Positions 1 through 13,769 are shown, numbered from the stretch's first letter. The stretch is 64,000 nucleotides of DNA from Asterias amurensis (GCF_032118995.1 NC_092655.1:10903917-10967916), one strand, 5' to 3'. Numbers and translations: made by a program. The notes: generated from the letters alone by a model not told the origin.

Positions 1-501
1 CTAAGATTTCTCTGCGGGTAATTGCAACTATTTTCATAAATGAACAATCTATTAGTTACTGAGAGTATACTGCTGTGAAAGCATTGCTTTAATTTCAAAA
101 GGCCCCAATCTGGTTGTTCTTCAAACGTAGATGCTTCATGACTTTACTGGAACACTTTTAAAGATGTCTTATCGTTAGGTAAGTGATTTGTCCAAGTTGA
201 AATGCTGTATGTAAAGATACAATGCTTTCATGCAGGGGTTGTGAATAAAACATTTTGACTGTTCCACGCCTTGACTAATTTTGATAGATTTTGATACACT
301 CCATTTGAAAATTTTGATTTTTTACTAAATAAAATATGAAGTTGACACACTCTATCAACAGTTTAATGTGGTTTATGTACTTGTTTCTATTGATAATGAC
401 AAAACAACACATTGAGCATACAGTGAACTTCATGGTACATTGTCACCAACTACAGACGTAATTTGTTCTTTTCCCCATGAAATCTTTTTCCATTTTTCAG
501 T

Positions 502-746
502 TTAGAAGCCTTTAGGTTCAGTGAATCCATCTGGTAACCCAAGAATTGATCCAGAGTGCAGGGCGGCAATAACACAGCCACCAAGAGCATTATAGCATCT
601 ATAACATTGATTTACACAGGCACTGCACCAACATGCATTCTGCATTGGATGCTGGCTGTAATTTCCCTCAGGATGTGGCACGTAACACTCGTCTGAGTTT
701 CTGTGTAATAACCTACACGGTATTGCTTTACAGACTGTGTCTTGAT
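502..746 (-). CDS. Terminal exon of an unrecognised cysteine-rich protein
   Basis: On the minus strand a plausible acceptor (ttctccaatctAG) is followed by 81 open codons ending in TAA at 504-502. The reading starts with two bases of a split codon. The peptide carries about nine cysteines; its core reads NACWCSACVNQCYRCYNAL, then GGCVIAALHSGS, and it ends LPDGFTEPKGF. The clustered cysteines and the acceptor argue for real coding sequence, probably a secreted or disulfide-rich domain. I do not recognise the family. The preceding exon, which must end in phase 1, was not found. It could belong to the gene whose possible first exon lies near 28.95 kb, which would imply very long introns, or to a separate gene. 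It has no initiator Met because it is an internal or terminal exon. Confidence 0.45.
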
Positions 747-2222
747 CTAGATTGGAGAAGATAAACCAACCATAAGCTGATTTCTTTAAAGATGCTTTAT
801 ATTATGTATGAAGATATCGGTTTTAATTAAAAGCCCTCTTTGGATCAGATTGGTCAAGCAGCCACTCTGCAGTCATATTGACCCAATTCTGACATCATCC
901 CCAACAGCAAATCTTGGTTGCGCAATTTGGGTGGGGCCTCGCATTGATACCTAAAGGGTGCATTTTAGGCAAAGTGTACCATTTCTTTATGCCATTTGAC
1001 TTAAAACGGGGAGAAAATTGTATTTATAATATTGCTTTGAAGTGCATCAGAGGCACTGGAAAAAGAAATGATAAGAAAACCTCCATTGCCAGAGACTTAG
1101 AACTACAAATTGAAGGTATCAAAGGATGATGAAGAGAGGTCGAGAGTCTACAGTTGATAAACTGTGACTGTGAGACCATGTTACATGTACATTCATGTGA
1201 CATCACTGGTTCACAAAAGAGCCACAGAGCATGGAGTTCCTACTGGCACAACTTGTTCAAAGCACAAAGGCAGAACAAATATTTTATAAGAAATTGTACT
1301 ACACGATTTGTATCAAATCTGGATATGAAATACTGAGGTGACCAGTGTGGCATCTTGCCTGCCAGAAATGCTGTGGAATGCACAAAGTCACTCACTTACT
1401 GTAACAAGGTGAATTGGTCAATCATAGTCAATAGTCCAAACCTCTAACACAAATCAAAGCTATCATATTTGATACTTGTTGAGGCATTTCAGAATAATGT
1501 GTATATTAAATGACAGAGGGCAGCAGACAGAGTAAGGTTGCTCATCACTGCCTGACTTGCCAAGTAATTGTATAATGTATAAACTAAACCAAAGAGGGCG
1601 CCATGCTAGATCTCTGACGGCAATGTCATACTTGCTTTTAAAACATAAATGTTGTAGAGAAAGTGGGATTAGCATAGAAAGTCAAGTATGTCTAGCAAGT
1701 TCATATGTAAACATAAAAACTAACCCCTAAAACAGTCAAAAATGATAGGGAAGATCTAGCATGTATAATGCCGCAGATTTTGCACGCTTGAGAACAACAC
1801 AAAGTTTTCATTCCATCTCCCAATCCAGAATGAGTTTTATTTTCGATTTTAAAACAAAGGTCTATGGAGGGAAAGTAGTTTTCTTCTAACAATGAAATAA
1901 ACATGAGCAAGGCAGCCCCTGACAATCATAGTAGGGCAAGCTGTCGGACATTTAAATAGACTGTGAATTGTGTACTAATTTGTGTGTTACAAATTACATG
2001 TTGCACAAGCAGAGGTTTATACACCTTGAGCATTTATTGCTTTGCTTTGAGAAATGAAGGGTATTTTTTCTGACTTGAAAGTTTTTGGTAAGCCACTTGA
2101 TCATACTTACTCGGTCATTGGTCAAAGGGCAAAAACCACCAGACCTGTTGCCCCCCTTAACCTGCTGCCCCCATTAATCTGCTGCCCCTTATGTCAATGC
2201 CCTATAGACCTGCTGCCCTATA

Positions 2223-2446
2223 CAGGGTGTCTCAAAAAAAAGGTAATCCTACTTTAAAGGGTTTTTATGGCCAGACTATTATGTTTACCAGCAGAAAGTA
2301 TGGCACCATCTTAAAGCTGAAACCTTGTGCTTTCCAATGATACATTTGGTTACATTCCAGGGTCATGCATCAGCGAGCTGGTAAACATAATAGTCTGGCC
2401 ATAAAAACCCTTTTAAGTAGGATTACCTTTTTTTTGAGACACCCTG
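2223..2446. mobile_element. Palindromic MITE with TA target duplication
   Basis: A 224-bp foldback element. The ends read CAGGGTGTCTCAAAAAAAA and its complement. The inverted match runs on through ggtaatcctacttt and into an inner block (tggccagactattatg/cataatagtctggcca). TA dinucleotides flank it at 2221-2222 and 2447-2448. The CAGGGTGTC terminus and TA duplication point to mobilisation by a Tc1/mariner-type transposase. It carries no transposase of its own. Confidence 0.85.
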
Positions 2447-3551
2447 TAGAATGCAACCCTTTAGTCCTGACTACCCAACAGACCTGCTGCCCAACTGGTA
2501 GGAAGAATTTTATTTTAACACTAAAAAGAAACATTTAAGCTATAAGGGTATGCTGGATTTAATACCATATTGACACAAATTTCACATTGCACGACCGATC
2601 CTGTCCGTCATTTTGCGAGTTAAAATGTACGCAAAGAAAATTGACTTCTAAAATGGTGGAAATAGTATGCACACATTGTGCGTAGGTGTGTTAGTGGGTC
2701 ATGTAAGGGTTAATAGATTATAAGGATTGCCCAATAATGAAATAAGGTCACTGTACTAGAAGCACAGACTGTATTGGAGTACCATTGCCACGATCTCACC
2801 CATGGATACAATAGCCTACATGGCCTCATTGAAACTACAGCCCTGTAGTTTGATAATTAATAACTAAAATTCATTATTGATTTACTTATCATTCAAATAA
2901 TTGACACGTTGCATCTCATTGTAACAACACAGTAATGTGGCTGATTATTATCAGTTCGACCCTCAACTATTGGAGAGTGCAAAAGGCAATGCATTTGAAC
3001 CTCGTAGTTTGCTTTCCATTACCTTTTTAATGACCAGGAACATATACTGGTAAGCAGAAATGAGCATTGTACGGTACAGTCAGGTAGTCAATGGACACAC
3101 CTATACTATGAATATATCCTCGGCTAAAATACATGATCAAATTTAATGGGTCTATTAAAAACTGTGCGAATAGCCTGCATGCATTTTTAACCATAAATAC
3201 TGCTCATTTGAAATATTTCTTACTTCGTCTTCACAACATGGTATATTTTTTGTGAATGACCTCCATGTCTAACCAGTATTGTTATGTTTCAATTCTACAC
3301 AATATTAGACATTTTTAAAGACCATGCACAGCTTCCACTATTTTTCAGGTTGGCTTACTACTATTGAAAACAACACTCCCTCCCCCAAAATATCAATTAT
3401 CAATATTTTCAGATTTAAATTGATGGCCATTAGTGAAATTTTAATATTTTATTGCCTAAACCTTTTTAAATTGTATGTAGTCTCTGATATCATCCATTAT
3501 AATTGACGTACTTAACAATAGTATAATTTAAGTACAGTCCTTTTTTTACAG

Positions 3552-3590
3552 TGTATATTTTAAACCCTTTTTAAAGGGTCTAAAATATAT
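3552..3590. repeat. Short inverted repeat
   Basis: Near-perfect arms (atattttaaaccctttt and aaagggtctaaaatat) make a tight hairpin of about 38 bp. It may be the relic of a small foldback element. No flanking duplication was identified. Confidence 0.5.
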
Positions 3591-4524
3591 GCACCCAGAA
3601 CCTAACGAATTTGAAAACAGGATTGGGTCCAAATTTCCAACTGAACAACAAAACTCCAAACTGCATAATGTACAATCGGTGTCCTAACCGGTGCCACAAC
3701 AGGGTGTCTAAAAAATCAACCCACACACATGATGTGTTGAATGTGAATGCCCCTCTAGCCAAATCAAATTTAGGCATTAAAACAATACAAAGCACACTCA
3801 AGCAAAAACATGTTGGCAACAATTTGTCTCCTCCTTTTATGATAAGCTTCAAATTATTCCACTGTACAATGAGAAAATTGAACAAATCGCTAAAAAAAGA
3901 GCATCACATAATCCATCCAAAGAGGAAACAAGCAATACTGTTTATTTACTTCACTCGAACCTGTTGTTAACTGTACACGCAGAAGATGTAAATACTTGAT
4001 ACTACACATCATCATCAGATGTAATGTCAAATATTTCTGCAGTAGACAATATTGGGTTTCAATTTCAGCTAGGACTTACTTTTCTTTCTTGAAAAGTAAG
4101 GCCATTCATGCAATGCACACATAATCTAAAATAAGTGAGTTACCTCAGTGAGTTGAAAACTCGAAGTATTGCTTTTTGGACCGTTTGGTTGGTTAAGTCC
4201 TTAGCTATGCAGTAAAACTTACCAGTGAAAATTTAATTTAAAATAGTGATAGCATTTTTTTGAGATTGCCGAGATCTGGAGCGCTTATTTCAAAGCAGAA
4301 AAAAAATTCCGTAAATTACACAGACACAATCTGAAAAACGTTCCAAGAAGAAACGCTTAGAATTCTAAATCTCCCTCTGACACCACATTCTTTTGAAGGG
4401 AATTATTTCTCAAAATGTCTCTTACCAATTAAGTGTTTCTTACCAATTAAGTTGTTACGGTTTTATTATTATTTTGAGTAATTACCAAAAAAATACCCTG
4501 CCTCCCTTTCAGGAAATACTTTAA

Positions 4525-5093
4525 AGTCACCTGGAAGTGGTATTTTTTCAAAATAAAGCTTTTGCCACTAATATATGTGTTTTGATGGGTGGAATGTGAA
4601 TAAACAGTTAACTAAGGTTTTAAAAAATCAGTTCTTATGTTATTTACAAATTTAAGAGTAGACCCGACCCGAGTGGGTGCTGTTCGTGACGTCAATCGAG
4701 GCAGACTTTGCCTGTAATGCGTAGAGTAAACACAATTGCAAAGTACATGTACGGACCAAGTCGTGAGTTTGTACGTTTAAAAAAAAAGATTGTTTTTTGT
4801 TTTCCGGCAATGCCGACCACCAGGTGTATTGCTGCTGAATGCAGAAAAACACCTTTTGAAATGTACCAACTCACGACTTGGACGTACATGTACTAATGTT
4901 TACTATACGCATTGCAGGCAAAGTCTGCCTCGATTGACGTCACAAAAGGGGTAGGCGGAGTCAGCCCCCCAAACAACTTTATATATTTTTCAAACATATA
5001 ACTCGTGACAAACAATAACTAAAAAAATTGTTTTATTGTTCGTAAGCATACTCTTATGTTTGAAAAAAAAAAAAATTCTATTTCCAGGTGACT
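4525..5093 (+). mobile_element. 569-bp TTAA-type MITE, copy 1
   Basis: The terminal inverted repeats start AGTCACCTGGAA and end TTCCAGGTGACT. TTAA lies directly outside the left end (4521-4524), while the right site is decayed to CTAA. Inside, a second inverted repeat of more than 100 bp (gacgtcaatcgaggcagac ... gtctgcctcgattgacgtc) makes the centre a large hairpin. The same element lies inverted at 35772-36346. TTAA duplication is the piggyBac hallmark, so piggyBac-type mobilisation is inferred. Open frames inside it are shadows of the palindrome. Confidence 0.85.
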
Positions 5094-5880
5094 CTAAATC
5101 AAAAAAAAAATTGCTGGGTGAACACAACTACATTGTAACATAATTTAATTTTAAACAATATCCTAAGCTTGATTTTAACAAGAAAGTTTTAGTTGAAGTT
5201 AAAACTGGACCCATTATCATTACAATTTTATTTTAAAACAATCAGGTTTTATCTTATATGTAATTATCCAGAATGTGCCATTTGACATTTAGGTTACAAA
5301 CTACACAATGCTGAGACATACACAAGGCATTTTGTATGACCATGACCTGCATCTTTTGTCAGTCATCTCAAAGGTACTACACATAATCATAAAGCAAGGA
5401 CTTGTAAAAAGTAGGTCACACTTCTGGTAATACTTGGACGCAAATTATTCCAAATTAATACTTCATTTTATTTTGGAACTTGACTACTTCACATTATAAG
5501 CTATTGTAATTTGTCGTTCTGATAAAACCTAAATATTAATTATCTCATTCAAGTTTCTACAAAGTAGTTTACAACTTTTGTTTCCCAGGTAAATACCTGT
5601 GAAATCTAGTGTACCTTTGTTCCATGGTTGATGTGTACACACAGTGTGACTTCAGCACCTGCTAGTGTGCTCAAATTGTAGGCAGGTCTAGTGCCATAGC
5701 TCACACCTGGGGGCTGGCATACCTCATAGTTTTCATATCAATTCAGTCATCAAAAGCTGATGTTTTCATAACTGACCATGGTTATTGACATGGCCCATAT
5801 GAACATGAAATGAAATAGTGCAATGTACCAGGCATCATACCAAGCTCATCATACCACCCTTGGTATTGTCACAACCCTAG

Positions 5881-6008
5881 GGCCGTGTCCGAATTGGCGA
5901 CTTCGGCTACAGCTACGGCTAGATCAGCGCGTCTGTCAGTGTTGAAGAAAAGCAGACGCGCGCGCCCTAGCCATAGCTGTAGCCAAAGTCGCCAATTCGG
6001 ACACGGCC
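5881..6008. mobile_element. 128-bp foldback MITE
   Basis: The element starts GGCCGTGTCCGAATTGGCGA and ends with its complement. The arms are about 55 bp and include ACTTCGGCTACAGCTACGGC and a CGCG-rich inner block, leaving a loop of about 15 bp. Almost the whole element is a hairpin. No clear target duplication is visible. The superfamily cannot be assigned from the ends alone. Confidence 0.85.
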
Positions 6009-7899
6009 GAAGACTACATTCATTTATTTTAGGCAAGGCTAGGATTGTACAAGATTATTATCACATTATATAGACAAGGAGGAATCTTGCCTATTGCATT
6101 AGCTGGGCTGTTGTGTACATACAATTTACAGTGGCTAAAAAAAATGTCAGCTAATAATGAAGAGAAAATACAGTGCTTTGAAGATAGGGGTTTTAATAAA
6201 ATGTTGATTCACAACAGTAATAAAAGGGGGGGAAACACATCAATAATTGTTGTGTCAGGAAAGTTAAATCACGATGCATATTCCCAATTTGCACAATACT
6301 TTAAAGGGGCTTTTAACTGGTTCACAGTGAACCATGTACAACACACAGGCACCCATGTTTTGTAGCTAAACCAACTTCTACAACTTGGCTTTAGCTAATC
6401 CAGGTATTACTGAGGTGCACTGCACTGTAACACACATGTACGCCCTCATATTCCGACAGCATGCTCTTGGCTATTCCCAGCCTAACAATAATAAAGCTGG
6501 GTCGGAAACCAAACTCTTTGCAAACAGTGAGAGCAGGATTGTTGTAATCTCTCCAGTAAATGAGCTCTAGCTGCTTTTCAAAGTCACTTCCACAGACATG
6601 ATTAAGTTGAGGTTATTCACACCACCAGCAAACCAACGCTGTATCAAATATCACATGTTATCAATAGCAACACAAAATGCACTCCACCATCGTTGTACAT
6701 GTTGTACACGTACACACACCATAATAACTCCCAACTCCAGTCTCGTTTGCAAGGCATTTTAAATTTCTAGTGGAACATTTCATTATAAGGCAATGGCCAG
6801 AGGGGCATGGAGGCAATTTCCTCTGCCCACATGAATTATCATCAGGCTTTTGTACAAGTATCCATTATGTGGATTTAATATCTAATCCTGTGTTACATTA
6901 CTGTACAGACTGGGACTATTTCAAAAGACTTACAAAATAGATCAGGTTTTATAGCCAAAATACTATGTTTTTGAAAAACATTGCATAAAAGAAATCGTGT
7001 TTTAAGGCAAAAGAAAACTTCACAAAAAATTGTCAATAAATGTTGTGTCCATCATACACCCTTCAGGTACATGTAGTTCGTCTGTCAGTGCTGTGAATGT
7101 TTCTGAAGGTACTAAAAGGCTACTAGATAGATGCCTTCACATTGAGAAAGTGATTTGCTAAGAAACAGAGGTTCAGATTAAAAACACTGTAATGGCTGCA
7201 CAGTGTAGCCACAGCCTGAAGCTTAGCAACACCCAAACAAATGGCTAAAGCCACAGCCACCATTATGGACGAAGTTTGAGTTCTTATAGGTTATAGTGAT
7301 GGTGCTCAACTCCGTCTGAAAGTAGGTCTCACTTTGTTTTAGACGGAAATATCATAGTCTGCTCATCAATTTATCCAAGTAGAGCACAAAGTTCAAAATG
7401 TTGAGACTTGCACTGTGAGAGCCATACAAGAGACCAAGTACTCAAGCACTGTGGATGCTCACCAGGAAGCACCATCTATGTATGTACAGAGCACATGGAT
7501 GTAATTTGTCAGATCTTTGACATTTTTATTCCCGCTGAGCATCTTCATATAGCTCCAAAGTCCAGACTATACCACTGAGTGCAGACAGACCCATTAATAT
7601 TCTGCCACCACAATGTACAATATTGTACAAAATAAACAGACCTACGTGTACGCTATTGTTAGTTAATTCTATGAACCATCGATTTTCATGTACGAAGGAA
7701 ATGTTATTTCAGCAGCTTTTATTCCCCAGCCATTTTCAGCTGAAACAATGCATGTTTTAAAAAAATGTTAAATCAATCAAATGTTCAGGGGGTACTTTAC
7801 TTAGGATGTTTTCCATTGAAAATGCAAACTTCCTTGCTCTCCACTAATTATAAACAATGATAAAGAGCTAAGAAAGAGCCGTTTAGAGCATGAAATTCA

Positions 7900-8186
7900 A
7901 GTTCTGGTGGTTTAGTCAACGGGTTGTGGGTTCAAATCCCAGTCATGACACTAGTGTCCTTGAGTTAGACATTGCACTATAATTGCTTCTCTTACCCAGG
8001 GAAACCTGCGAGTTATTGGTAGAGGTTGATTTTGTCTTGGAAAATGCTTTTGGAGCGCCACAGCAGCCCTGGCTGTATAATCCCCAGGGAGCTGAGACAG
8101 ATTAAAGGAATGTTATTGGCCCAATGACTAGGGGCATTGAAGCGCTATTATCAAATGTGCTATATAAGAACTACTATTGTTGTTAG
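7900..8186 (+). mobile_element. tRNA-derived SINE, subfamily 2
   Basis: A B-box-like GGGTTCAAATCCC follows a degraded A-box region (tggtggtttagtcaacgg). The body runs to an AT-rich tail containing gctatataagaactact. The body differs from the other SINEs in the window, so it is a separate subfamily or a much older copy. The tail resembles the 3' end of the LINE fragment near 54.97 kb. Confidence 0.65.
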
Positions 8187-10295
8187 AGCACTGTGCTCTC
8201 CATCAGTGCTTACAAAGTTAAGAGGGCAGGTGGAGGTGAATTAGTACAACATTCACACACGAAATGATCACTACACTGTTGTGCTTGCAGAAAACATTGT
8301 AAGCTGAAGCGTAGGATTGTATGATGACAATATCAAGGTGTGTCAAATCAGCAATAGACAATACTAAACCTGCTGAATTCATTTATAGTTATTCCTAAAA
8401 ATAACCACACCATCTGTTCTTATAGATACTGACTCAGTGTAGCCATTGTCATGTTAACAATTATTATAAAGGATAGTGTCTAGATACAAAGGATGATGTA
8501 TTAACAAATCATTGTTACTTAATTATTAGTTATTTGTGATTGAACATATTGATAAATGATCAATAATGTAGATCTTTGTCATGCCCACACAATCTTAGTC
8601 ATGATCCTTCTTTTCAATGAAAACCAAATACATGATTTACAAACAGAGGAGGATTTAGAGCATTTTTCACAGGAAATTTACTACACCACTTGATAAGGGT
8701 CTATTTGTTTTAACATCATGCATAATTGCATATTTCTGGAACGCATCTGTTCATAGTTTGTGGCATCCTTAGAAAGAACCTTATTTCCTATCTGGATACA
8801 TGGTTTCTTCAGATAGTGAATAGACATTACAATACTTGGCTTTCTAGCTCAACTCAATGTTTGCACATTGTACTTAAAGGTGCTGTCTCATCGCACTTTC
8901 AATTACTATTTGGTACTATAGTTAACCTCTGACCTTCTAATGGGCTGAGCATGCTAAAGCCACAACCTGACCTCAAACTTGCTCCATGATTGACCAAACA
9001 AACTTACCAATCGGCCTCTGAATTGCCTGCAGAAAATTAATTACAGCGACCACTGGAAATTAAATCAAGGACGTCTTAAAATAGAAAGAATTTAATGAGG
9101 AAGTCTGAGATGTTATGAAGAAACTGTAAATAAGAAACTACCTTCCTCCATGCTTTAATTGAACAGACACACTGGGTTTTAAAATCACTACATTTCAAAG
9201 AATGTACTGAAGAATCCTTGTGTCTTTCACAACATACACACATGTAATCTACTTTTTGTTTTACCAAAATTTTACAAGTGATTTTCATATTTTCTTATCT
9301 AAAATCTTTGAAATGCTTCGAACAAAACTAAACTATCAGTTCAAGTTGTGGTCATTAATATCAAATTTTACACAAAATAATCAATTTGACATTCATCAGT
9401 TATTAAGATTTGCGTAACGAGAGTATTTAAATCAAATGTGTTTTAAAAGCGAGTTGAATTCAGTAGACTGCAGCTTTAAGAACTGACATAGTTTGCATGC
9501 CAGTAAGGGCATCTATGCATTGAAATGCCTCCAGGTCTGATCCTAAGTGAGTATGTAAGATGCAGATAAGATGAAACTTGACTTGCAGTGAGTACTTGGC
9601 TGTCTTGTCATCTCAAGACCTTGCTAGTATTTTCAAACTACTAGATGTTACTTGTTTTGTCAGTTCTGCAGTTTATCCATGTCCAGAAACACAAAAGAGC
9701 TGTTTTGAATTTTTGTTCAGATGACCGCTGACCAGGTTCATACTATTTTCTAAAAATAAGGAAGTCCTTATACCTAAGGGTTATATCAGTACACTGTACA
9801 TATTTTGAATACCATGTATAAGTGTAAAGTTGAAGACAGAATTCCAGTAATTCATCTACTGAAATGGCTAGAGGCATTCTCATAAGCTTTTAAGTTTACC
9901 TCATATTACGAGATGATGGATATTCTTGTCATTATAAAGAGTAATGAAATGCATTATTTCCATGTTTATAACTTCACTCACAGCAAAGTATTGCAAGATC
10001 AAACTTACATAACTCTACACTGTCACTTTTATGAAAGAGCTATATAATGAATTTGTTTTGATATTACAACACCCTGCTTCAGGAAAATTGCACTTAAACA
10101 CTTGCCAAACTATGGCATCAGTTTATGTCACAACACAAACTCAGAACAAACATTTTTATATCATGGAACACAAAAGCAGTTTTAATGCACATTTTAACAA
10201 CTGGCATGAAGTATACAAGCTATTTGTAGAATGGCTGTTTGTATGATGCTCTTAAATATAATTATGAGTTATGCTCTTAAATATAATATATAATA

Positions 10296-10580
10296 TATTA
10301 TATCAAAGTATTATAGCGCACATATCTACCAAACAAGGTGCTCAAGGCGCTGAGTATATATAAATTTTCAGAATGATAGGTTATTGCAGTGATGGATTCT
10401 GAGACCCAATAATGTAGCACTTATAAGGGTTTACAAGGTGCTACGGCGCATGAAGCAGCCACAACCAGGAACAGCAGGGCGAATTCCCCTTCTCTTTTCG
10501 ATAAGTGCACTGGGTTCTTTTACATGCGTTACACAACACATGTGACAAACGGCTTTACATCCCATCCGAGTGGAACCTTG
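10296..10580 (-). mobile_element. 5'-truncated tRNA-derived SINE
   Basis: The sequence matches the body and tail of the SINEs at 17.5 kb and 50.9 kb: tagcgcacatatctaccaaa at the tail, then gggttcttttacatgcgtta and ggctttacatcccatccg. The tRNA-like head is missing, so the copy was truncated at its 5' end, as is usual for target-primed reverse transcription. Confidence 0.75.
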
Positions 10581-12334
10581 TACATGTAGTCTTCCATCAA
10601 TCGTAAACAAAGTCTAGGTTCCTGGACTTTTAAATATACTTTGAGAACCTCCCATATATCTTGCTCACTCTTTCTTAATTTAAAAATGCGGCCACCAATA
10701 TGCATTACCTGCATATGGGGTTTCAAAGCAGTTAAACAGTAAGCAGAACAATGCCTAATTGTCAACTATTACCAAAGTGATCACCAAATAGCAGCCCTGT
10801 TTATCAACATAGGAGGGTTGTAATGCCAGCATATTCAATGTCAGTTTCATATATCAGTCTCAGCTGGCTCAGAAGCTGTCTAGACATAATTGATACTGTT
10901 TCATCAAATTATTTACAACAAGTACCTGTACTTATACCACCATATGCTTCAGTACTGGTTATAACAATAGAAACTTCATCATATTGGCAACGTTTTCTAA
11001 TAGCAGATTCCATAATATTTGGGTCAAAACTAGATGTAGAAAGACAACATTTTTTTCGCAAATCTTATCATTCAAGCACAATTTCAAAAGAAAGAATGGT
11101 AAAGATCAGTAAACATCCTAATTAACATTGTATTCCAAACTTGGCCCTAAAATGACACCCAGTCCTAAGGTCAAGATTGAACACAATTTATTAAATTTTA
11201 TGCTCTCTTTTTGAAAAACTGTTTTGTGAATTATGCTTAAAACATGAAATGAACATTCTCGTGACTTCAATTCGAATAATATAGGCATGATTTTTTTAAA
11301 GAAGAACTTTGCTACCATTTTGCAGAATTATAAAAAGTACTGTACCGGATGTGGTTTAACAAAATAATAGTATACATACTTTCTCCTTACTATATGTACA
11401 TGTAACGAGTTAAAGAGTTTGTGCACTGCATACATTTCTTAATGTTCCTGTCCTACTGTTTTGGCATTGATACAACTATGACACATCCAGTCAAGTGACT
11501 CACAATTAACAAAAAGGTGACATAAGTTCAGGAAGTTTCTTGTTGTGAGTGCAAAATATCAGAGTCATGTGCCTCTAAACACACATCCAGGTACAGGTCT
11601 AGATAGTTGACTGCCCCTCACAGTAAGCAATAAGGATGTGGACATTATCCAGTAATTGACAAACAACCTCACTCCGATTGACTAATTAGGAAACTTGTTT
11701 GAAACTAATGTTGAGGCCTATACACTTACCCTACTTGACCAAGAGTAACCAGAAACTTGCAATAAGTGCAAGACATTATTTAGTTCAATGAATAAGTTAT
11801 ACTTATCATAAAAATTAATTATATTAGCCAATTTTTGTGTGTGAATGTACTTAACCAGTTCTGAGAACCTTTTTCAATTAAGCTTACAGGTCATCAAAAA
11901 AAGATGTTTTATTTTTGATCGTGGAAACCTAACAAATCCTACTTGCAAGTCATGTTCTCTTGGATCTCTTGAGGGAGGCGGGGGTTGCACTGCTGGCAAA
12001 AGTTTAGGGGGGAAGCTCAGGCCCTGTCCGCTGCATAACCAATCATATTCAACCATTGATGGAATAATTTACTTTAAAAAGGTTTTGATCAGAGTATAAC
12101 CAAATATCATTTCGTAATACAAGCTCTTACTGACACCTAATGTTGATGGTGGGATTTGAGTGTCCATTCACAGGGCTATTTGATCAAACAGAAAACAGAT
12201 TTGTTATTGACAACAGAAAGTGGTATAGTTTTAGTTTGTCATTATTGACAGCTGGCTGGTTGCCCAGAACCTTGAATATGTAGGTTATGATACCTCAGTG
12301 ATTCACTCACACTACACAGCCTCTAGCCCCAAGC

Positions 12335-12446
12335 TTTCCCCCCTTCAGATCATCATGATGTTTTTTACCTTGTAAATTCAATTGTAATTTAGCCTTTGGC
12401 TACAAATATTTGAATAAACTACCTTAAATTGAATTGAATTGAATCA
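12335..12446 (+). mobile_element. Probable LINE 3' tail
   Basis: The stretch ttgtaaattcaattgtaa ... tttgaataaac is followed by a short (aattg)n microsatellite. LINE 3' ends of the CR1/L2 group often finish this way in invertebrates. There is no coding remnant, so the assignment is tentative. Confidence 0.35.
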
Positions 12447-13709
12447 TGAGAAACAAAACTGTGCTTCAACGCAATTTGACATTTGATAACATTATGTAAG
12501 CCGGTTATGTTGTTTATAAATGTAAACAGCATTGGCTACACCACCTTCTACTCCATAGCAGTGATCAAAACAGTTCATACCCTCAGTTGTAATTCTTTCA
12601 ATTTCTACACTTGCTCCCATTTATCAAATTCAATCTCCGAAACCACTTAACAGAGGTATCATAAATCTGTCTCAATCACACTTGACCTCAAAGTTTGAAT
12701 CACCTTCAAACAAGGTAGAAAAATTCCTCCTCTCAACTTAAGCGCCCAATGGAAACGCTGTACATAGCTATTGCACTTGAAAGATTAATTGGTACAAAGG
12801 CTATTTCAAATCTAAGAAAGGACTGTGTACACATTAAATCAGAAACAGTGTGCAACTTTTACAGGGTGAAATTGCTTTGTACACAAAACTTTGTAGAAAG
12901 AGAAAACATGAGAGAAAATCCTGACACAAAGGGCCTTATATTCTAGTGGTATTTTTGAATAACAACTCTTGTACACTCCTCCTTAATCTGTCCAAAGCTG
13001 ACCTACAAATCTTGGGTCTTTCTATATACTTATGCGCTGATCCTTATCCCACTATTCCAACCTAACAATAACAAATAAATCCTATAGAAACCTGACTACC
13101 CTGGGCATGGTATAAGATTGAAGGCATTAGCATATTACTGTACTGTCACATTATTTGGGCAGGGGCTTCACCCACTATAAAGGCTTCCCTCTGCCAAGCT
13201 GCAGGCTTCAAAGTACTTTTTCTAATGGAAAAAAACAATTATATAAATAACCTAAGGATGTACGTCTATGGGTCTTCACATCAAATAAATTAAGAGGTGT
13301 TAATGTGAAGTACTGAAGGTTCATGAAATAAAACTGATGTGAAAATAACAGTTTGATCGCTAACTATTGCAACTTGCTATTTCGCATTTTCACAATCTAA
13401 TAGTTTTTAGATTGTGCAGCTGTTTGTTTTGGCTTCTTGAGGTCTTTTGCACTGAGATCCTTCTAGCATATTAAAAAGCAAGCTTCAAGGTGTGGCCAAA
13501 CGCATCTCTAGTGACTTGTAGCATCTTCACTGACATTAAACTGACAGGATACTTTAGCTGGTAACCCTTATCTGGTAAGAAATTTGTTTGTGCTTAGCCA
13601 GTTGTGCCTAAGAAGCTCTGTGAGTTTGGGTACTGATTAAGTTTCATTACCGATTCGGTACTACACAATTGTTCCTCCAAACTGATCTTTAGTCTAAATG
13701 TTAGTTCAT

Positions 13710-13769
13710 AAATTCAAATTTACAAACAATGCAAATTCAAATTTACAAACAATGCAAATTCAAATTTAC
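13710..13769. repeat. Tandem repeat, 23-bp unit, about 2.6 copies
   Basis: The unit aaattcaaatttacaaacaa (plus tgc) repeats directly with no visible divergence. It is a local minisatellite with no sign of function. Confidence 0.9.

Noticed and set aside
3611..3970. 119-codon plus-strand frame, and an overlapping 101-codon minus frame at 3580-3885
   Set aside because: No recognisable domain, AT-biased composition and no splice context. A fragment resembling a MITE end (acagggtgtctaaaaaat) lies in the middle, so this is probably old transposon sequence.
4652..4896. Three overlapping frames, with near-identical ones at 35873-36186
   Set aside because: They are reading-frame shadows of the inner palindrome of the TTAA MITE, present in both copies and on both strands.
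7526..7601. Possible 24-residue terminal exon on the minus strand (LMGLSALSGIVWTLELYEDA then QRE, stop)
   Set aside because: The peptide looks protein-like and follows an AG, but the pyrimidine tract is poor, the frame is open only by chance length, and no partner exon was found.
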